This document shows positions 1 through 13,600 of a stretch of 64,000 nt of DNA, in pieces; position 1 is the stretch's first letter, and the number at the start of each line of letters is the position of its first letter. Source of the stretch: Strongylocentrotus purpuratus (taxonomy: Eukaryota; Echinodermata; Echinoidea; Camarodonta; Strongylocentrotidae); the NCBI RefSeq assembly GCF_000002235.5, contig NW_022145615.1:31403059-31467058 (forward strand), in the 5' to 3' direction. Under the pieces are notes generated by a model. It saw only the letters and a program-made list of their open reading frames with translations, did no database searches and had not been told where the DNA came from. The translations under genes were made by a program, and so were the position numbers.

Positions 1-771
1 TTGAGTTCTGGTACTTGACTATTTTGACCCAAAGTCAATTTTAATTCAGTCAGTTTAGGAGTGACAATGGTCAAACCGATGAGCAAGCCAGTTCAATGCT
101 GCACTGACTTTAAGTGCCGATGTACAAATCGGAACAAAATCCTGAATCCACTGCATTATGAACATCCAAAGGGGTGCTGCGGAATATGGTATGTGGTATA
201 AAACCCAGGAGGTTAGAGATATATCAACATTGCTTGAAAGGAGTTTCGCATGATGGACATAATGAAAAGGCACATATTTCCTTTAAGAATTATTCCAACT
301 TCCACTTGTATTATTTTGGCTATGATGTCAGGCTGATGTTGGTTTTTATAGATTTCATTTTTAAACTTTTCTTGAATAATTGATGTTAAACATTTTCAAT
401 CATTTGAGTATAAAATGCTTTGGGGGGATAATTGAGTTTCTATTGTGTTAGATAAAGTGGCATATCCATGTATAGTGTATTTATAGTAACTGAGAGGACC
501 TTTTATGGGGGGGGGGTGCTGACAAGGAGGAGGATCATGATGTAACTGTAAGGGGTCTTCTTATTACCTTTTCTTCACATTACCTCTTTCTCCCTCCCCC
601 TTTACACCATTTCAATGGGGGGGGGGGGGGGGGGAACGATTGATTGGTTCTGTGTTCTCAGTAGCTTTATGTACGGTTAGAAATCCAGATTTGTAGTCTC
701 CTGTGATATGTTAATTTGTATTAGTAATAATACATTTCTTTATAATAGTCAGATGGCTCAGCGAAATTACC

Positions 772-1020
772 TTTACTTGCCGCATTAAAGCACCATTTTT
801 GGTACAGGGCTTCCTAAGGACCTACTGAACGATATTAGGCTAGGAGCCCCCGGCAATAATATCATATAAGGGTGCGGGGCGAGGCGTCGCCTCGTAGCCC
901 CCAAAGAATTTAGAAGTAATATAACATTGATTTGTTATACAATTGTCTGGGGGCTCCAAAAAGACGCCCCCGCCCCCACACCCTGTGTGTTGTTAAGGTG
1001 TTTTTATACGGCAAGTATAA
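772..1020. mobile_element. Short inverted-repeat element
   Basis: Imperfect ~38-bp ends: TTTACTTGCCGCATTAAAGC on the left against the reverse complement of GTTTTTATACGGCAAGTATA on the right. Interior is GC-rich with no frame. Confidence 0.65.
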
Positions 1021-1897
1021 ATAATTAAGTACAAATTAATACATTTGACGCTAAGCCAACTGACTATATTAACTGGTTCGCTTCTTGTTGTTAACAGTTT
1101 CTGCATGTTTATGACTTCACAAAATATGCTGATGTACTGATTTTACGCTTTCGGGATGCATAATTATTATTATTTTTGTAGTCCGATGTTGTCAAGATCG
1201 CCCGTAATTTTTTTTCTTTCAATTACTGATATTACTGATATAATGGTGAGTTTTTATGTTATTTTCATTTATTTTGCAAACTGCTGACTTAAACTTAAAG
1301 TGATAACATGGCACCGATGAATAGGGAAGTGATACTCGATTCTGTTTTCAATAGCTTGCACCTGCAATTTTTGAATAGTTACGTAACAAACTACTCAGCT
1401 CTTTTTGACATGGAATTAATAATTAATGAATTGAAAAAAACCCGACCCTCTCTTCATCGAGCGAATATTTTGTCAATTGCGAGGATTACCAAAGAGGTAA
1501 TAAGAGCATTCCTGACATTGCAACATTGACCGCATTATTTTGATGTATTGTTCCTAAAGGTACGACTGCCAGCTTGCTGACGACTAGTAATTTCAACAAT
1601 AAATATTACGATTTTTTAAATAATAATAATCAATTGTAATTTCAATAAAATCATATGCTATTTCAAAATGCATCCTCTTGTCTTTTAACATGTGTAAGGC
1701 TTGTCAATAAAATCCATAAAAAGAAAGGCTGATCTCCGCTGGCATTCGTTTGACATAATTTTTTTTTATAAAACCAAGCTTTGCGTCGGAGTATAGCCTA
1801 TTTAGCTTGGCATTCTTAATTGCTACATAGGGCCTGTTTTATAAAACTTGACTGACCATAGTTGGCAACTATAAAAGACTCTCTAGTTGTCAATTAG

Positions 1898-2163
1898 AGT
1901 TTTAGCAATTCAGAACCTTCAAGATAGCCGTCTTGGAAGATAGTAACACAAACTCTATATCCTAAGTAAAATGTTATAAAGGGTTTAACAAAGGGTTGTC
2001 TTGAGAACCGCTTCCATCTTAAGCATGGGGTCCAGGGGCTTTCCCTATATAGAGCCCCTTTCGGGTCAAAGGGGGAAAAGTCCCGCCGGGTGTCCAGGGG
2101 ACTGATCGACCTCCGGACACTTTCAAGTTTTAGCAATTGAGAACCTTCAAGATAGCCGTCTTG
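1898..2163 (+). repeat. Direct repeat pair
   Basis: AGTTTTAGCAATT[C/G]AGAACC and the following CAAGATAGCCGTCTTG occur at 1898-1936 and 2126-2163. Confidence 0.7.
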
Positions 2164-3093
2164 AGCGATAGAAACTCTAATTTGAGGGGGGAAGGGCAGC
2201 GAGAAACAGAGAGAGAGGGAGAGAGAGAGAGAGAGAGAGGGGGGGGGAGAGATAGAGAGCTGGAAAAAGACAAGCTAAGAGGATCCAAAACACCCAATTA
2301 AGTTAGGTATGATCAGAAATTCGATCCACTCATTCAAATTGTTGCCCTTTAAGTTGGAATATTTTTCCCAACCTCTGTTCATGAAATGATTGTCACAATA
2401 TTGTTTATTATCGAAAGGTAGAGTTTATGTATTCTCAGAACTCTTTTGATTAAACAATAAAGTTCTGAGAATATATTACTGTATCTATCAATAATATTGT
2501 CACAATCGTTTAATGCAAAATTATGACGGAAAATTATTCCAACTTTATGGGCAACAGTGTAGCTTGGCGCCAAAGCCCGATAGTTTTTCTTCCTATTCGG
2601 CCAGTCATATCAGCATTATTATTGTTGTTGTTGGTGTAAGGGAAAGGGGGCTAAAGCAGAATGTCAATGGATTTCCCACAAAAGAAGGGAAAAGGGTCTA
2701 TGGGGGAGGGTTGCATAAAACTATCAGGGAGTCGTGGGGGAGGTCATTCCTAAAAACTATATAATTTTTGTTGTGTGTGTGTATAAGCCAATTGCTTTTG
2801 CATCCAAATCCTAATTATTTGTTTAAATTACTTTTATTGCAATGTCCCGACTAAATCATTCTTAGTTGTCAATTAGGCCTTTAATAGGTATAGGGCTCGG
2901 AGCCTCGGACCAAATCAAAATGCCATTCATGAAACCTGACTAGGTTGAAGTTGAAGGATAAAATAGTAAAGTGAATGACTTGGAAACATAGTTTACGCTT
3001 GTAAAATTTGCAGAGGACAATAACTTGATGTTATGAAGTCATAATTTATCGTCAATCCTCTGCCTTTCGGCACAGTGTATGCATTGCGATCCC

Positions 3094-3764
3094 AGGCCAG
3101 GCGGCGAATTTTTTTTCCGTACTCGAGAGAGCAAAAATCCCATGTGCGCATGCGCGTGGACTTATGATTTCTCTGCTACTTCCCATACGAAATGTACATG
3201 TACTGTGCACGATTCGCGTTCTACGAGTAAACGATGGCATAGTAGTCTTCAAACACAGACTCTGATTTGCCAGTTTGACAAATCAATATGCGTATGTGTC
3301 GCGATGTGCTTATTCAAGTCTGTGTAGTTGTATGATTCAGACCCAGTAGTGCATATGGAAATACATTGCAACTTGTATAGAATGGTATAGTAGTCTGCAA
3401 GCACAGACGCTAATCTGACAGTTTGACAACATACTAGTAGTGTGCTGAGAAGTACTTTATTCAAGTCGCCAACTTGTATAGAATGGTATAGTAGTCTGCA
3501 AGCACAGACGCTAATCTGACAGTTTGACAACATACTAGTAGTGTGCTGAGAAGTACTTTATTCAAGTCTGCGTAGATGTATGATTCAGACCCTACTGGTG
3601 CGTGCGTTAGAAATGCATCTCAATGTGTAGAGTGTAGTATAGTAGTCTGCAAGGACATAATAATATATTGTGTATTGATGAGTAGTGATTTTATGCAAGT
3701 TTGTGTAGTTTAATGATTCCAGACCCCATGGTAGGCCTATGTATTGTGCCACTGCTCTCTCACA

Positions 3765-3836
<72 letters not shown>

Positions 3837-4829
3837 AGCCCTCCCTCCAGTATGCTCGCACTCTCTGTATTACTTTTATTTATAATCATGGTCTGCTGAG
3901 AGCCAGAAGGATGTTAACTCTTAACACAACGAATGCCCTTCTGGCTCTGAACAAACCCACACACCATGAGGTCATTTATTGGCCTTCTCAAAACCGTCAT
4001 TCTGTAATAATATTTCTAACTTTGAATATTTGTTACAAACTCAACCAACTTGCTAAATAAAGGATAGTCTTGCTGTGTTAGCAGATATGATAAAGTTTAA
4101 GATTGAATATAATTTGTAAATTATGTCAGTGAATTGTGGGAAATTGTTGTTATAAAGCACTACTCAATACACAATAGGCCTATATTATTCTGTCAAACTG
4201 TCAAAGGAGAGTCTGTGCTTGCATACTACTATGCCACTCTATAAGTTGAGGTGCATTTCCAATACACGCACCAGTAGGGTCTGAATCATAAAACTACTCA
4301 GACTTGAATAACACTATTTTGTCAAACTGTCAGATTAGCGTCTGTGCTTGCAGACTACTATGCCACTCTGCAAGTTGAGATGCCTTTCCAATACACGCAC
4401 CAGTAGGGTCTGAATCATAAAACTACACATATTTGAATATAAAGCACTACTCAAGACACTATGTTGTCAAACTGTCCGATTAGCGTCTGTGCTTGCAGAC
4501 TACTATACCATGCTATTCAATTTGGGATGCATTTCTGTAAGCACTAAAAATGTCTGAATCATACAACTACTCAGACTTGAATACTAGTACTATTGCTACG
4601 CACGATATATGCGTAATTGTTTTGTCAAACTGGCAAATCAGAGTCTGTGTTTGAAGACTACTATGCCATCGTTTACTCGTAGAACGCGAATCGTGCACAG
4701 TACATGCGAATACATGTACATTTCGTATGGGAAGTATAGTAGCAGAGAAATCACAAGTCCACGCGCATGCGCACATGGGGTATTTGCCCTCTCGCGCTCG
4801 AGTACGGAAAAAAAATTCGCGGCCAGGCG
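3094..4829. mobile_element. Foldback-type element with long repeat-bearing inverted arms
   Basis: The left arm (3094 to about 3680) and right arm (about 4180-4829) are inverted copies: the GCGAATTTTTTTTCCGTACT region, GCGCATGCGCGTGGAC, and the CATCGTTTACTCGTAGAACG region recur on opposite strands. Inside each arm are tandem sub-repeats with AGTCTGCAAGCACAGACGCT and TCAAACTGTC (period ~102 bp on the left, ~127-157 bp on the right). The centre holds a CT microsatellite and a small AGAGCCAGAAGG hairpin. No coding sequence seen. Confidence 0.85.
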
Positions 4830-4952
4830 AGTGAAGGCTTTTTCGGATACTGTTTTGAGAGATAGCTAAGTAGTACCTTCGCTCAGCTCAGTGTTTGCAG
4901 CTAGCTGATTAGTTTGGTTCTTCTTGCAACTGCGAATCAAAAAGCTACGAAG
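4830..4952 (+). promoter_or_regulatory. Possible promoter-proximal 5' UTR exon of CCP1
   Basis: A stretch directly after the foldback element ends in a strong donor, CGAAG|GTAAGA (exon end 4952). The next good acceptor downstream on this strand is at 7470-7471, in front of the CCP1 start exon. No TATA box is evident and the 5' limit is arbitrary. This is an inference from splice signals only; transcript data would be needed to place the transcription start. Confidence 0.3.
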
Positions 4953-7471
4953 GTAAGAAAAATCTCCTTATTTACAGAATAATTTCAAGCTAAGAAATGT
5001 TAAAATATACGTTGATGTGTTTGGTAGGAACAGCATATTAGTCTTAATTTTTAACCAAACATGGAACCGAGCTGTGCGGGTGTACGTTTGATTATTGTGT
5101 GCATGGAACCTTGCAGTTGATCACCCCACTAGCTACGGCGCGTGACCATTGATGCTTCGCCTCTATTGGCGATCTCTAAAAAGTATGAATGGGACTAAGG
5201 GAGCACATATTTATGTGTGCGCACCTAAGTAATGGCATATTTCATTTGAAATTAACAACTACTTTCTATTGTATGCCCCTTATGCCTGATTTCAACTTAT
5301 CGCTTATATTCTGGAGTAAGTTTGCTGCATTTTTTGTCAAAATGAGAACCTTTTAATGTAATTTAAATTCTCACAATAAAATTAAAAAACTAAAATTAAA
5401 AACATGTAAAACTAAAAAGGCAACAGTTTCATTTTACCATTTAATTGGCATTGCACAAACAAAGCAAGGTTATCATGTACATTTATGTTCACTCATTCAT
5501 TTAACGCGCAGCTCAGGATGCTCGTAGTGAAAGATAGCATTTCGAAGCTTGTTTACATTAAATTCAAAGAGTAGGGTAGCGCGCACGGTATTCGATTAGA
5601 CTCTACTCTCTAGACAGCCATTTTAACAGCTGTAACAAACTAAAAAAATAATTTATGAGCCACGAAACTTGCACAAATCGGGCAGCTGAGTAAATTATTC
5701 TAACTCTCAAAATTAAATCAGGTATAGGTCTAGGGCCCTGGAAAGATCTCCAACTTAATTCGAAATCGGATAGTGTCGCACAAGTTTTTGTACTTCCGGG
5801 TTCTGTTAGCACATGCGGTAACATGCATAGCCATATGTAGAAGCCTATTGTGAAACAACTACGTGTGCTGGTGCGATGAATTTCAAATGTGTTTAAAGAG
5901 TATCACTTCCGTGTTCACTCCATCGCAGCGAATTTGCAAATGACGCACTTACCGAAGTACAAGAGGTATAATATTTATACAATACCCTTGCCATGCGGTG
6001 CGCTCGCCCAGTATTCGGTCAATGCACTGACATTCAGTGCTTTGTCGCGCAATTGTGTGAAAATAGTGTACAAATACGCTTCGCTCCTTGTCAACGGAGA
6101 TACCACGCACAAATCGTGTGACTGAATTCTATTCGGCGCGACCAAATTCTGGGCAGAAAACAGCTCCTTCTTCTTTCGGGAATAATTTGCTTATCATCGT
6201 TCTATTTTTTAAGTGACTTTAAAATCCTGTTAGAGGACTAATTTTCTTTTCTTTTGATGGGTAGATTGCCAAATAAAGGAAGTAAGAATTCAAAATATTT
6301 GCAATTTTCCCTTAAATGACCAAAAACCGGGCGCTCTACTCTACTAGAATTTGAAATTTTTCACTGTTTTCACTGAATATTTTGTTAATGAATAATATCA
6401 TGCACCACAATACAATTAGAGAAATATGTGTTGGTTACTTTAGAAAAATGATTAGAAATGCGTAACTATATGCATTTGCATTATGCACATAGTCATAGAA
6501 GGATGCTCCACTCTATCTAGGGGTGGTATTCTGAGCATGATTTTATCTCCCCCAAAAAGGTTTGATTTTATCTTTAAAAGATAATGGGTATTCTTATTCT
6601 AAGACAAATTTTATCTCAGATTTTGATATTTATCTTGTATCTTAACTCACTCTCCTCTCAAGTGAGCATTATTACTATTAAAATAGTATTAGCCACTATG
6701 CATGATATGCTCGCCTGAAGCACTGACGCCCTTCTTACTAACTTAGTTTGTGTGAAAATTAAAATAAAACTTAAAATAGAGTAGGGGCTATTTTATCGCA
6801 TGGGTGGATGGATGGCACATCATGACATGAAAACTGTGCGACATTTTAAAATAAGTATGCTGCTAGATGTGTGACGAAAAAAGTGGGATACCGATTGGCT
6901 TGGGCCCATGTGTAACCAACGTGCTGCTGGCCGGGTGCAATTTTCCTTTTTTTCCTCTTTTTTCCTCGGATAACACTCCACTGATTGAAATTGCCAATTT
7001 GAGATTCACATCTAGATTTAGTGATTTCATTTTTCAAAGTTTTATAACTCTTTTATTATTGACCATATTTATTTCAAGCTTTTACCATCCTGTTTCTCTT
7101 GTTTTTTCCGTTTTCATACAAATAATTTTTACAGAGGTTGGATTGCTCTGTGACATGACTTTGACTCACTAAATGAAAATTTCTCGAACATTGTTGGTCA
7201 GGTCACATTTTTGTTAAATGTACGCAATCTTTTAACAAAACCTTGACACATCCCCATCCAATTACCCATAAATTTAGAGACAAGGTTAGGTAAATTAAGG
7301 TCACTCTTTCCATAGGTGGTGGCAAGTACACAAAAGTACAGAAACAAATTTTAAAAGTAGAGCTATAAGAATAGTAAAGAAAGAAAGGAAGTGGCCTATA
7401 TTAATCTTCCTGGCACAGGAAAACAGTCTTTATTCATATCTAAAACCCTTTTAATCTGCTTTCTGTTGTAG
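4953..7471. other. Probable first intron/upstream region of CCP1
   Basis: No coding sequence recognised. Nothing beyond simple AT-rich sequence and short chance frames. Confidence 0.5.
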
Positions 7472-7597
7472 AGATCCTGTGCTGGAGACCAATGTTTCAT
7501 TGTGCATGAAATCAGAATGAAAACTTCATGTGACGTTCATCTTCAAAGACGATAGTGAACTCAATCTTGTGTGTGATCTACCTTAAAGACTACCATC
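7472..7597 (+). promoter_or_regulatory. 5' UTR part of CCP1 exon with a chain of short uORFs
   Basis: The acceptor TTCTGTTGTAG ends at 7471. Before the main ATG at 7598 there are four upstream ATGs (7492, 7506, 7517, 7528), each opening a very short reading frame: 7492-7509, 7506-7520, 7517-7555 and 7528-7533. The stop of the first overlaps the start of the second, and the stop of the second overlaps the start of the third, as ATGA. This would be expected to dampen main-frame translation, if the whole stretch is in the mature mRNA. Confidence 0.5.
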
Positions 7598-7641
7598 ATG
7601 AGCAAAGCTAAGGTTGAGAAGACGGTCTATACCGTACCTGG
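7598..7641 (+). CDS. AGTPBP1: CCP1 coding exon 1
   Basis: Encodes [14 protein letters not shown] plus two bases of the next codon. Donor is GG|GTATGT. Start chosen because the first residues match the vertebrate MSK start and the frame joins exon 2. Confidence 0.85.
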
Positions 7642-10600
7642 GTATGTATTAATGAGGGATTCATAAGCTTATTAAAGAAGTGTAGAATATGTACATGTAT
7701 TGACACAGTTTCTGACTGTACGTGATCTCACTGACTGTATCTCAATAGGCAATTTTCGCAATGTAAGCAAATTTTGTACATAAGTTTTTCATTCACCTGA
7801 TTAGAATAATAGTATTTTAATAGACAGAATCCGAACTGCATACATTAGTTGTTACCAGGTAGGACAAACATGGCTTAACCTACCTAGCAAGTCTTAAAGG
7901 TAAAGACCAGTTCTGGTCATGCGATTGCATTGTGAAATCAACATTGTGAAATCGATCAGAAAAGGTTGATCATCTAGCATATAAGTATTGGTGTGTACTG
8001 CAAGGTTCTGGAATCATGAAAATGATAATTAATTTGGCCCAGTCTTGGTACAGTTACAAGCACTGTACACAGAAAGATAGATGGGACTATGGGATATCTA
8101 TCCATTCCGGATAGATATAAAAATTTACCAAATATATCAATTAGTAGGCGGTTTCCCGGCAAAGTTTGTATCATCACGTGTTAGTCGAAACATATTCTTT
8201 CACATAATTGGTACATGTAATAAGAGCTTCCATTTCATATTTTGAGAGGGGGGAGTTTCCAAAACTGGTCTATACCTTTAAAACTAAAGATGATAGACAA
8301 ATTATCCTCCAAGTTCAAACAGAAATCTGGACATCGGCAGCTACATGTAGTTTACTCCTCGTTTCTGAGTGGTGAGTTGACGGTGACACCCTGTGTATGA
8401 TTGAGCTGGGAAACATTTTTACTCCCTGTACCATGCCGGTGCTTTTCCAGGCACGGGTAAGCGCCGGCCAGTACAGTGCCAGATGGGGGGCGTAAATCAG
8501 AAGAAAACAAAAATGGCGGCCGTGTATTCTAGTATGAGAATTGTACTCGAGTAGTTGTCAACAGTGTGAGTACTTGAATATTCAAGTACTCCTCGCAGCA
8601 TTAGCTTCTAAGCCTTCTATGCCTACGGTAATACATGTAGTAAATCTATGGAGGAATCCTTTTTGCATGATTAAGTTTTACTATGTTTTGAGTTGTCAAG
8701 ACCAATTTTTGTTCAAGAAGTTTACATAAAAATAGTAATTAGGTCTATTACACTGCTGTTTTTGAAGTTTGGGGAGTAATTTACCCAATTTCGTTCAAGT
8801 TTTGTCGTTGAGGAGTTATTATTTCATGTGTTCACAGATTATGATATCACCTACACTGTATATAGAGGTGTGATGTCTTTATATATTTTCAGAGAATAGT
8901 AGTCTGTCTGGGAGGGCCCTAAGTTCAAAACCTAGTTGATGTGCCTGTGTTTAAAAAAAAAATGAAAATATACTTATTTCATGAATATTCCTTTAATGTA
9001 GCTTAATATAGAGCCCTGTAATTATTTAAAGCCCTAGGTCCACTGGTTGCCAATCTACAAACATTGCCTTTGTATACATGTACATGTACATGTACGTAGT
9101 AGTCAGGTTAAATTATATGTGAAAGTTAATTTACAATGTAATATGTCTGTAGTATGGTGTGCATGTACATACAAAGTATTTGTGTACAAAACATTTTGGC
9201 TTGTGCTACAATAATAGCAAGTACATTTGTCTGTACAGTGGACATTCAATTTTTGATCAAATTTAAAATTTCTTTTACTGGACTAGACTTTGTTCACCCC
9301 ACAAAGTATCTTAAAAACAGCTGGGTAAATCCATTTGATATTATATGTAAGTATACATTAGTTTTGTAGACAAAGTGAACATTTACAATATTTGATTTGC
9401 CCCCTGCTGTAATATTTGAAGAGGGAGATTTGGAAGGCCGAGTACCATTTCTAGCTGCATGTATACCTGTTAATACGCTCACAGTTGCCAAGATCACTAT
9501 TGTTCCTGTATCCCAGCTCAACCGTTAGCCTATATAAAGCCTATTGCCCTTTTGAAAGAATGAGAGGGAAGGGGCGTGCGACAAAGGGGGTGTGTTTGTA
9601 CTTCAATGAGAGAGGATAATAGGGTGAAGTTATCCAAAGAAAGTTATTGATTTGTGTTGGAGGACAGGGAGCTTAACTGTGCAGTGGTACTGTTCACGTT
9701 TTCCGCTGGCCTTGAAATGAATATATTTGTGCCGTAATTAAAGTATCTCTCCCATTCATCAGGCAGAGATATATATTGTGCATTGCACCATGGGTATGTC
9801 GGTTTATACATGTAGGGACAATCGCTGACATCGCAGTACATTGTGTAATTTCAGATGACTACTATTGAATTCAGAGTTTCTGTTTACTGTCATTCTCTCC
9901 TGTCAGGTTTTATCAGTAGGATATGAGCTGTGTTGAAAGTATTAAGCAAATGCTGACTATTCAAAAGCCCCTCAAATGTTTTTGCCAGATGTTTATTAGT
10001 ACTTACGAATGGAAAGGTATAGTTTACTTCTAAACTTCTTCACATATAAAAGAAAGGAAATAATGAAACACAATACTCAGAACAAACAAAGTACATGTAA
10101 GGTCGAGTAATCAGTAAGTGAACAAATCACGAGGTGAAATACGATCCAATACACCTGGCTGACTGCTTTTAGCTCAAAATATATCGTTTCATTTTTGAAG
10201 CAAAAAACCCTTTCCTTTGTTATTTTAATGATTTATGATCGTGTAACTTTATCATACCTGCTATTAAAGGGCAAGTCCGGCCCATTTGCAAGTTGAATGA
10301 AATAAGTAGAGGACCAGTGAAAGTTTCATCGAAATGGGATTAAAAACCAGAAAGTTACGGAAATCTAAAGTTTCTTAAAACTTCATGAAACAGTGGTACA
10401 CTGTATGTAGGTTGTACAGGTGTATGTCACAATTAGTGAGTTGAGGATATCATCCCCTCATCTTTATTTTTATGTTTTGCACATACCAGTAGATGTAAAT
10501 TTAACAAATATATCACTTGTCTGCTCTGGTAGTGTAAAACATAGCTTGGATCCTCATGGAATATGTGGCCACTTGACTGTACCATACAAGCTGAATATTA

Positions 10601-13600
10601 AAATCTCATGTTGCATGTATACTGATAGTTGACCTCTAAATGCTTCACCAGATGTCACCTGTGCAGAGTGGCTACTCTGATCTTTGACAAACTAAATAGT
10701 ACAATATCGGATGAGTGCCACCAGTCAAACCATTAAATTAAATCTCTCTCCTCTTCTTCATATGAGTAATCTGCTTCCCTTTAACATTGAAGATTCTACG
10801 GTTTAATTCATTTATATCATTTGATGTGATACATGTACATGTAGGTCCAGTGTGCAATATCTGATGAGTGCCACCAGTTAAACCATTAAATTAAATCTCT
10901 CTCCTCTTCTTCGGATGAGTAATATGCTCCCTACACCATTGAGGATTCTACGGTTTAATTTATTGTTTCATTTGTTGTGATATATAGTTCCAGGATGACT
11001 ACTATGCTCTACTCCCTTGACAAGCTAAACAGTACGAGCTCTGAGGATGTGGATCAGTTACGCTATATCACAGCAAAGATACAGCACTGCCTCAAAGATC
11101 ATGGTAAGTTAACAAGCCGATTTAAATCGGTTTCCCGATATTTTTTTTCCCCGATTTCCCCCGTTATTTCCTGATTTTTCCCTTATTTTCCGGATTTTTG
11201 CCAATTTGTCCAATTTATTTCTCCAATTTTCTAACTCAAAAATGTTGTTAGATGCCATTTTTTTCCTGAATCCTTTTCTTTTTTTTTACTCAAGGGGGGG
11301 GGGGGGGTGGCTGGGAAAAAAACTCATCTATTTTGTTGTAGTGCTCACTATCACCCCTAAAGCCTGCTATTAAATCAGGCACATAAAAATCAGCTTGCAA
11401 TTGATTATGAAAATCTAAGTGTATCTCTACTCTTGCTACAAGTGATTTTATCCAACAGTTATTGATATCTTTCTGTAACACAAAAATGACAGCAATTTGC
11501 TTACAAAAACGATTGTAAAGGTAGAATTTATTAGAAATTTTGTTATTGTTTTAGATACAATCAATCATAAATCTTTGTGCTACAGCCCCCCCCCCCCTCC
11601 AAATGATACTAGTTGTTTATGAAATGGGTTAAATTTCACCATTGTTTGAATCTCCTATACAAAAATTTAAACAATTACTATACTATCAAGGCTCAGAATT
11701 TGCAGTTGCCCATTTACGATCGATTAAGCAATCTGAAATTCTTGCCCTATGTGATCTAGATGCCAAATACATTTTTCTGAAAAAATGAATGTTAGCATTG
11801 CTCCAAATAAACTTGAAACTAGATGGTCACCAAGACTTAAATTTGGCAGCACTACCAGTTATCCAGATTACCAGACAGTAACCCGAATCACATATAAATG
11901 TACACTGTTTGAAATTCAATATTAGCCCTGGTGAAGCATATTCCACGAGTGTGACACCCTGCACACATTTCACCGTGTTTCTTGTTGAGCAGGTCACCTG
12001 TAATAGCACCTGCCTTTCCTGAATTTTATCGGCCTACTTACTTTTGTGACCATTATTGCACTCTGGCCCTTTGAGTGAACTGTGTTCTTGTTCATTGTAG
12101 AGATGTAGGCTCGTATGCATAAGGATGGACTTAGTGACCGTGGTTTAATTCAGTTCATTGATTTATGGAGTACAAAGTGTCAAACTCTTTATTCTCTACA
12201 AATCATAATAATGATAAATGATAAACTGGATTTATGTAGGGCTTGATACGAAACACAGTCTCTTAGCAATGTACAGACAGATATTATTGTTATTACCCTC
12301 GTCATCAGATTCATTCATGCACAGTGTGCACCATCTCCACTCCCTGGGGAATATTCCTAACATATGGTCACCGTGAGGGATATATGGCAATTACAACCAC
12401 AGGTGCTTTCAGGTCCCTATTTCTCTCCTGGGTATCGAGTAGCAAATGTAGATTAATGACTTGCCAAAAGACATTAGTACCATGTCTGGGATAAAACCCA
12501 TGATCTTTCAATTTCAAGTCAAATATGCTCAAACCACTCAACTACGACACTTCTATTCTGTAAGAAAATGGATGGATAAATGGATGTAGATACCGACTAT
12601 TTCTATTTTGGAGGATAATTTCCTCTCGTTTTCTGAAAGCATCTATATACAAACATGTCAAATAAACCATTCCTGTAGTCTGGCTTTAGAAATTCTTAAG
12701 TCCTGTTGTGGAAGGTTTGCAGGAAATGAATCCAGTCATAAATGAATCGAGGTATTGACTTCATAGTGACATGGTTTTGTCTGTTTATTCAATAACGGAA
12801 TGATAGCAATTTTTAAAGGATGACATCGGATGAAGAGGTTGACAATAAATCAATAGACTATTAAAGTCTACCCACTTAAACCTGGACTAAAGTTAGTACA
12901 CTTCAATGAATACCATCCACAGGATCGACGTTACATGAAACACTAACTTTTAAACTCTCCATGTACATGTATGGTCTGTGCAGTGAACTCCTGTGTATAC
13001 ATTCATTGTTGCCAAAGTGGTAATGGTAATGGATACTTTGCATGTTTACATTCTACCGTCTTGATTGCACTTTACAGAGAAGGTCAGAAAAGAGGTCATG
13101 TCCAAAGCAACCAACGGCTTGGAGATACTCTTCTCAACGTTGGAGGTAAGCTATAGCCAAATAAAATTCAAGCAATTAGCTCCCAATTTATCTTATTTTG
13201 TGTTATTAGAGTGTAGGTCGAATTGACAGGGTTCTGAATACTTGTCGTCATATTGAAGATGGGCCAACTTGAGCTGCAATCAAACTATAAGCATAAGCTC
13301 ATAATTTATCTGATATATTCCATTAATACTGCACTCCTAGGCCAAAGAAACATGGGTCAATTCTGATAATTTTCTATTTTTAACATGGTTTTATATTCAA
13401 ATAGCATAAATTTGATTTTCTTTGGCTTTATTAGACTTCATTGTCTTAAATGAGTAATTCAGAGGGCATGTCCAAGGCTTTTCTATCCTTGCCCGTATTT
13501 TTCCATACATTGTATCAAAAACGTTAGAAGATCCCTTTTGAACACCCCTTTATGACATATCTGTTTATTGAATAACTTGATGATATTTTCAGAGTTCCAA

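Larger units (their letters stand above)
1..3093. other. Non-genic left flank
   Basis: AT-rich sequence with poly-G runs (~510, 617-636), a GA microsatellite (2206-2255), the element at 772-1020 and a direct repeat pair. A 73-codon frame at 1308-1529 (MAPMNREVILDSVFNSLHLQ...) has an ATG in fair context but no recognised similarity. Confidence 0.6.

Noticed and set aside
1308..1529. 73-codon ATG frame as a gene
   Set aside because: No recognised similarity, no splice context or neighbouring exon; kept only as a note in the left-flank entry.
3094..4829. Tandem repeats in the foldback arms as a CRISPR-like array
   Set aside because: Repeat units are long, imperfect and inverted between arms, in a metazoan setting; spacers are not unique.
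12486..12553. tRNA-Ser-like sequence on the - strand
   Set aside because: Worn B box, poor stem pairing, and continuation into a SINE body; treated as SINE head, not a functional tRNA gene.
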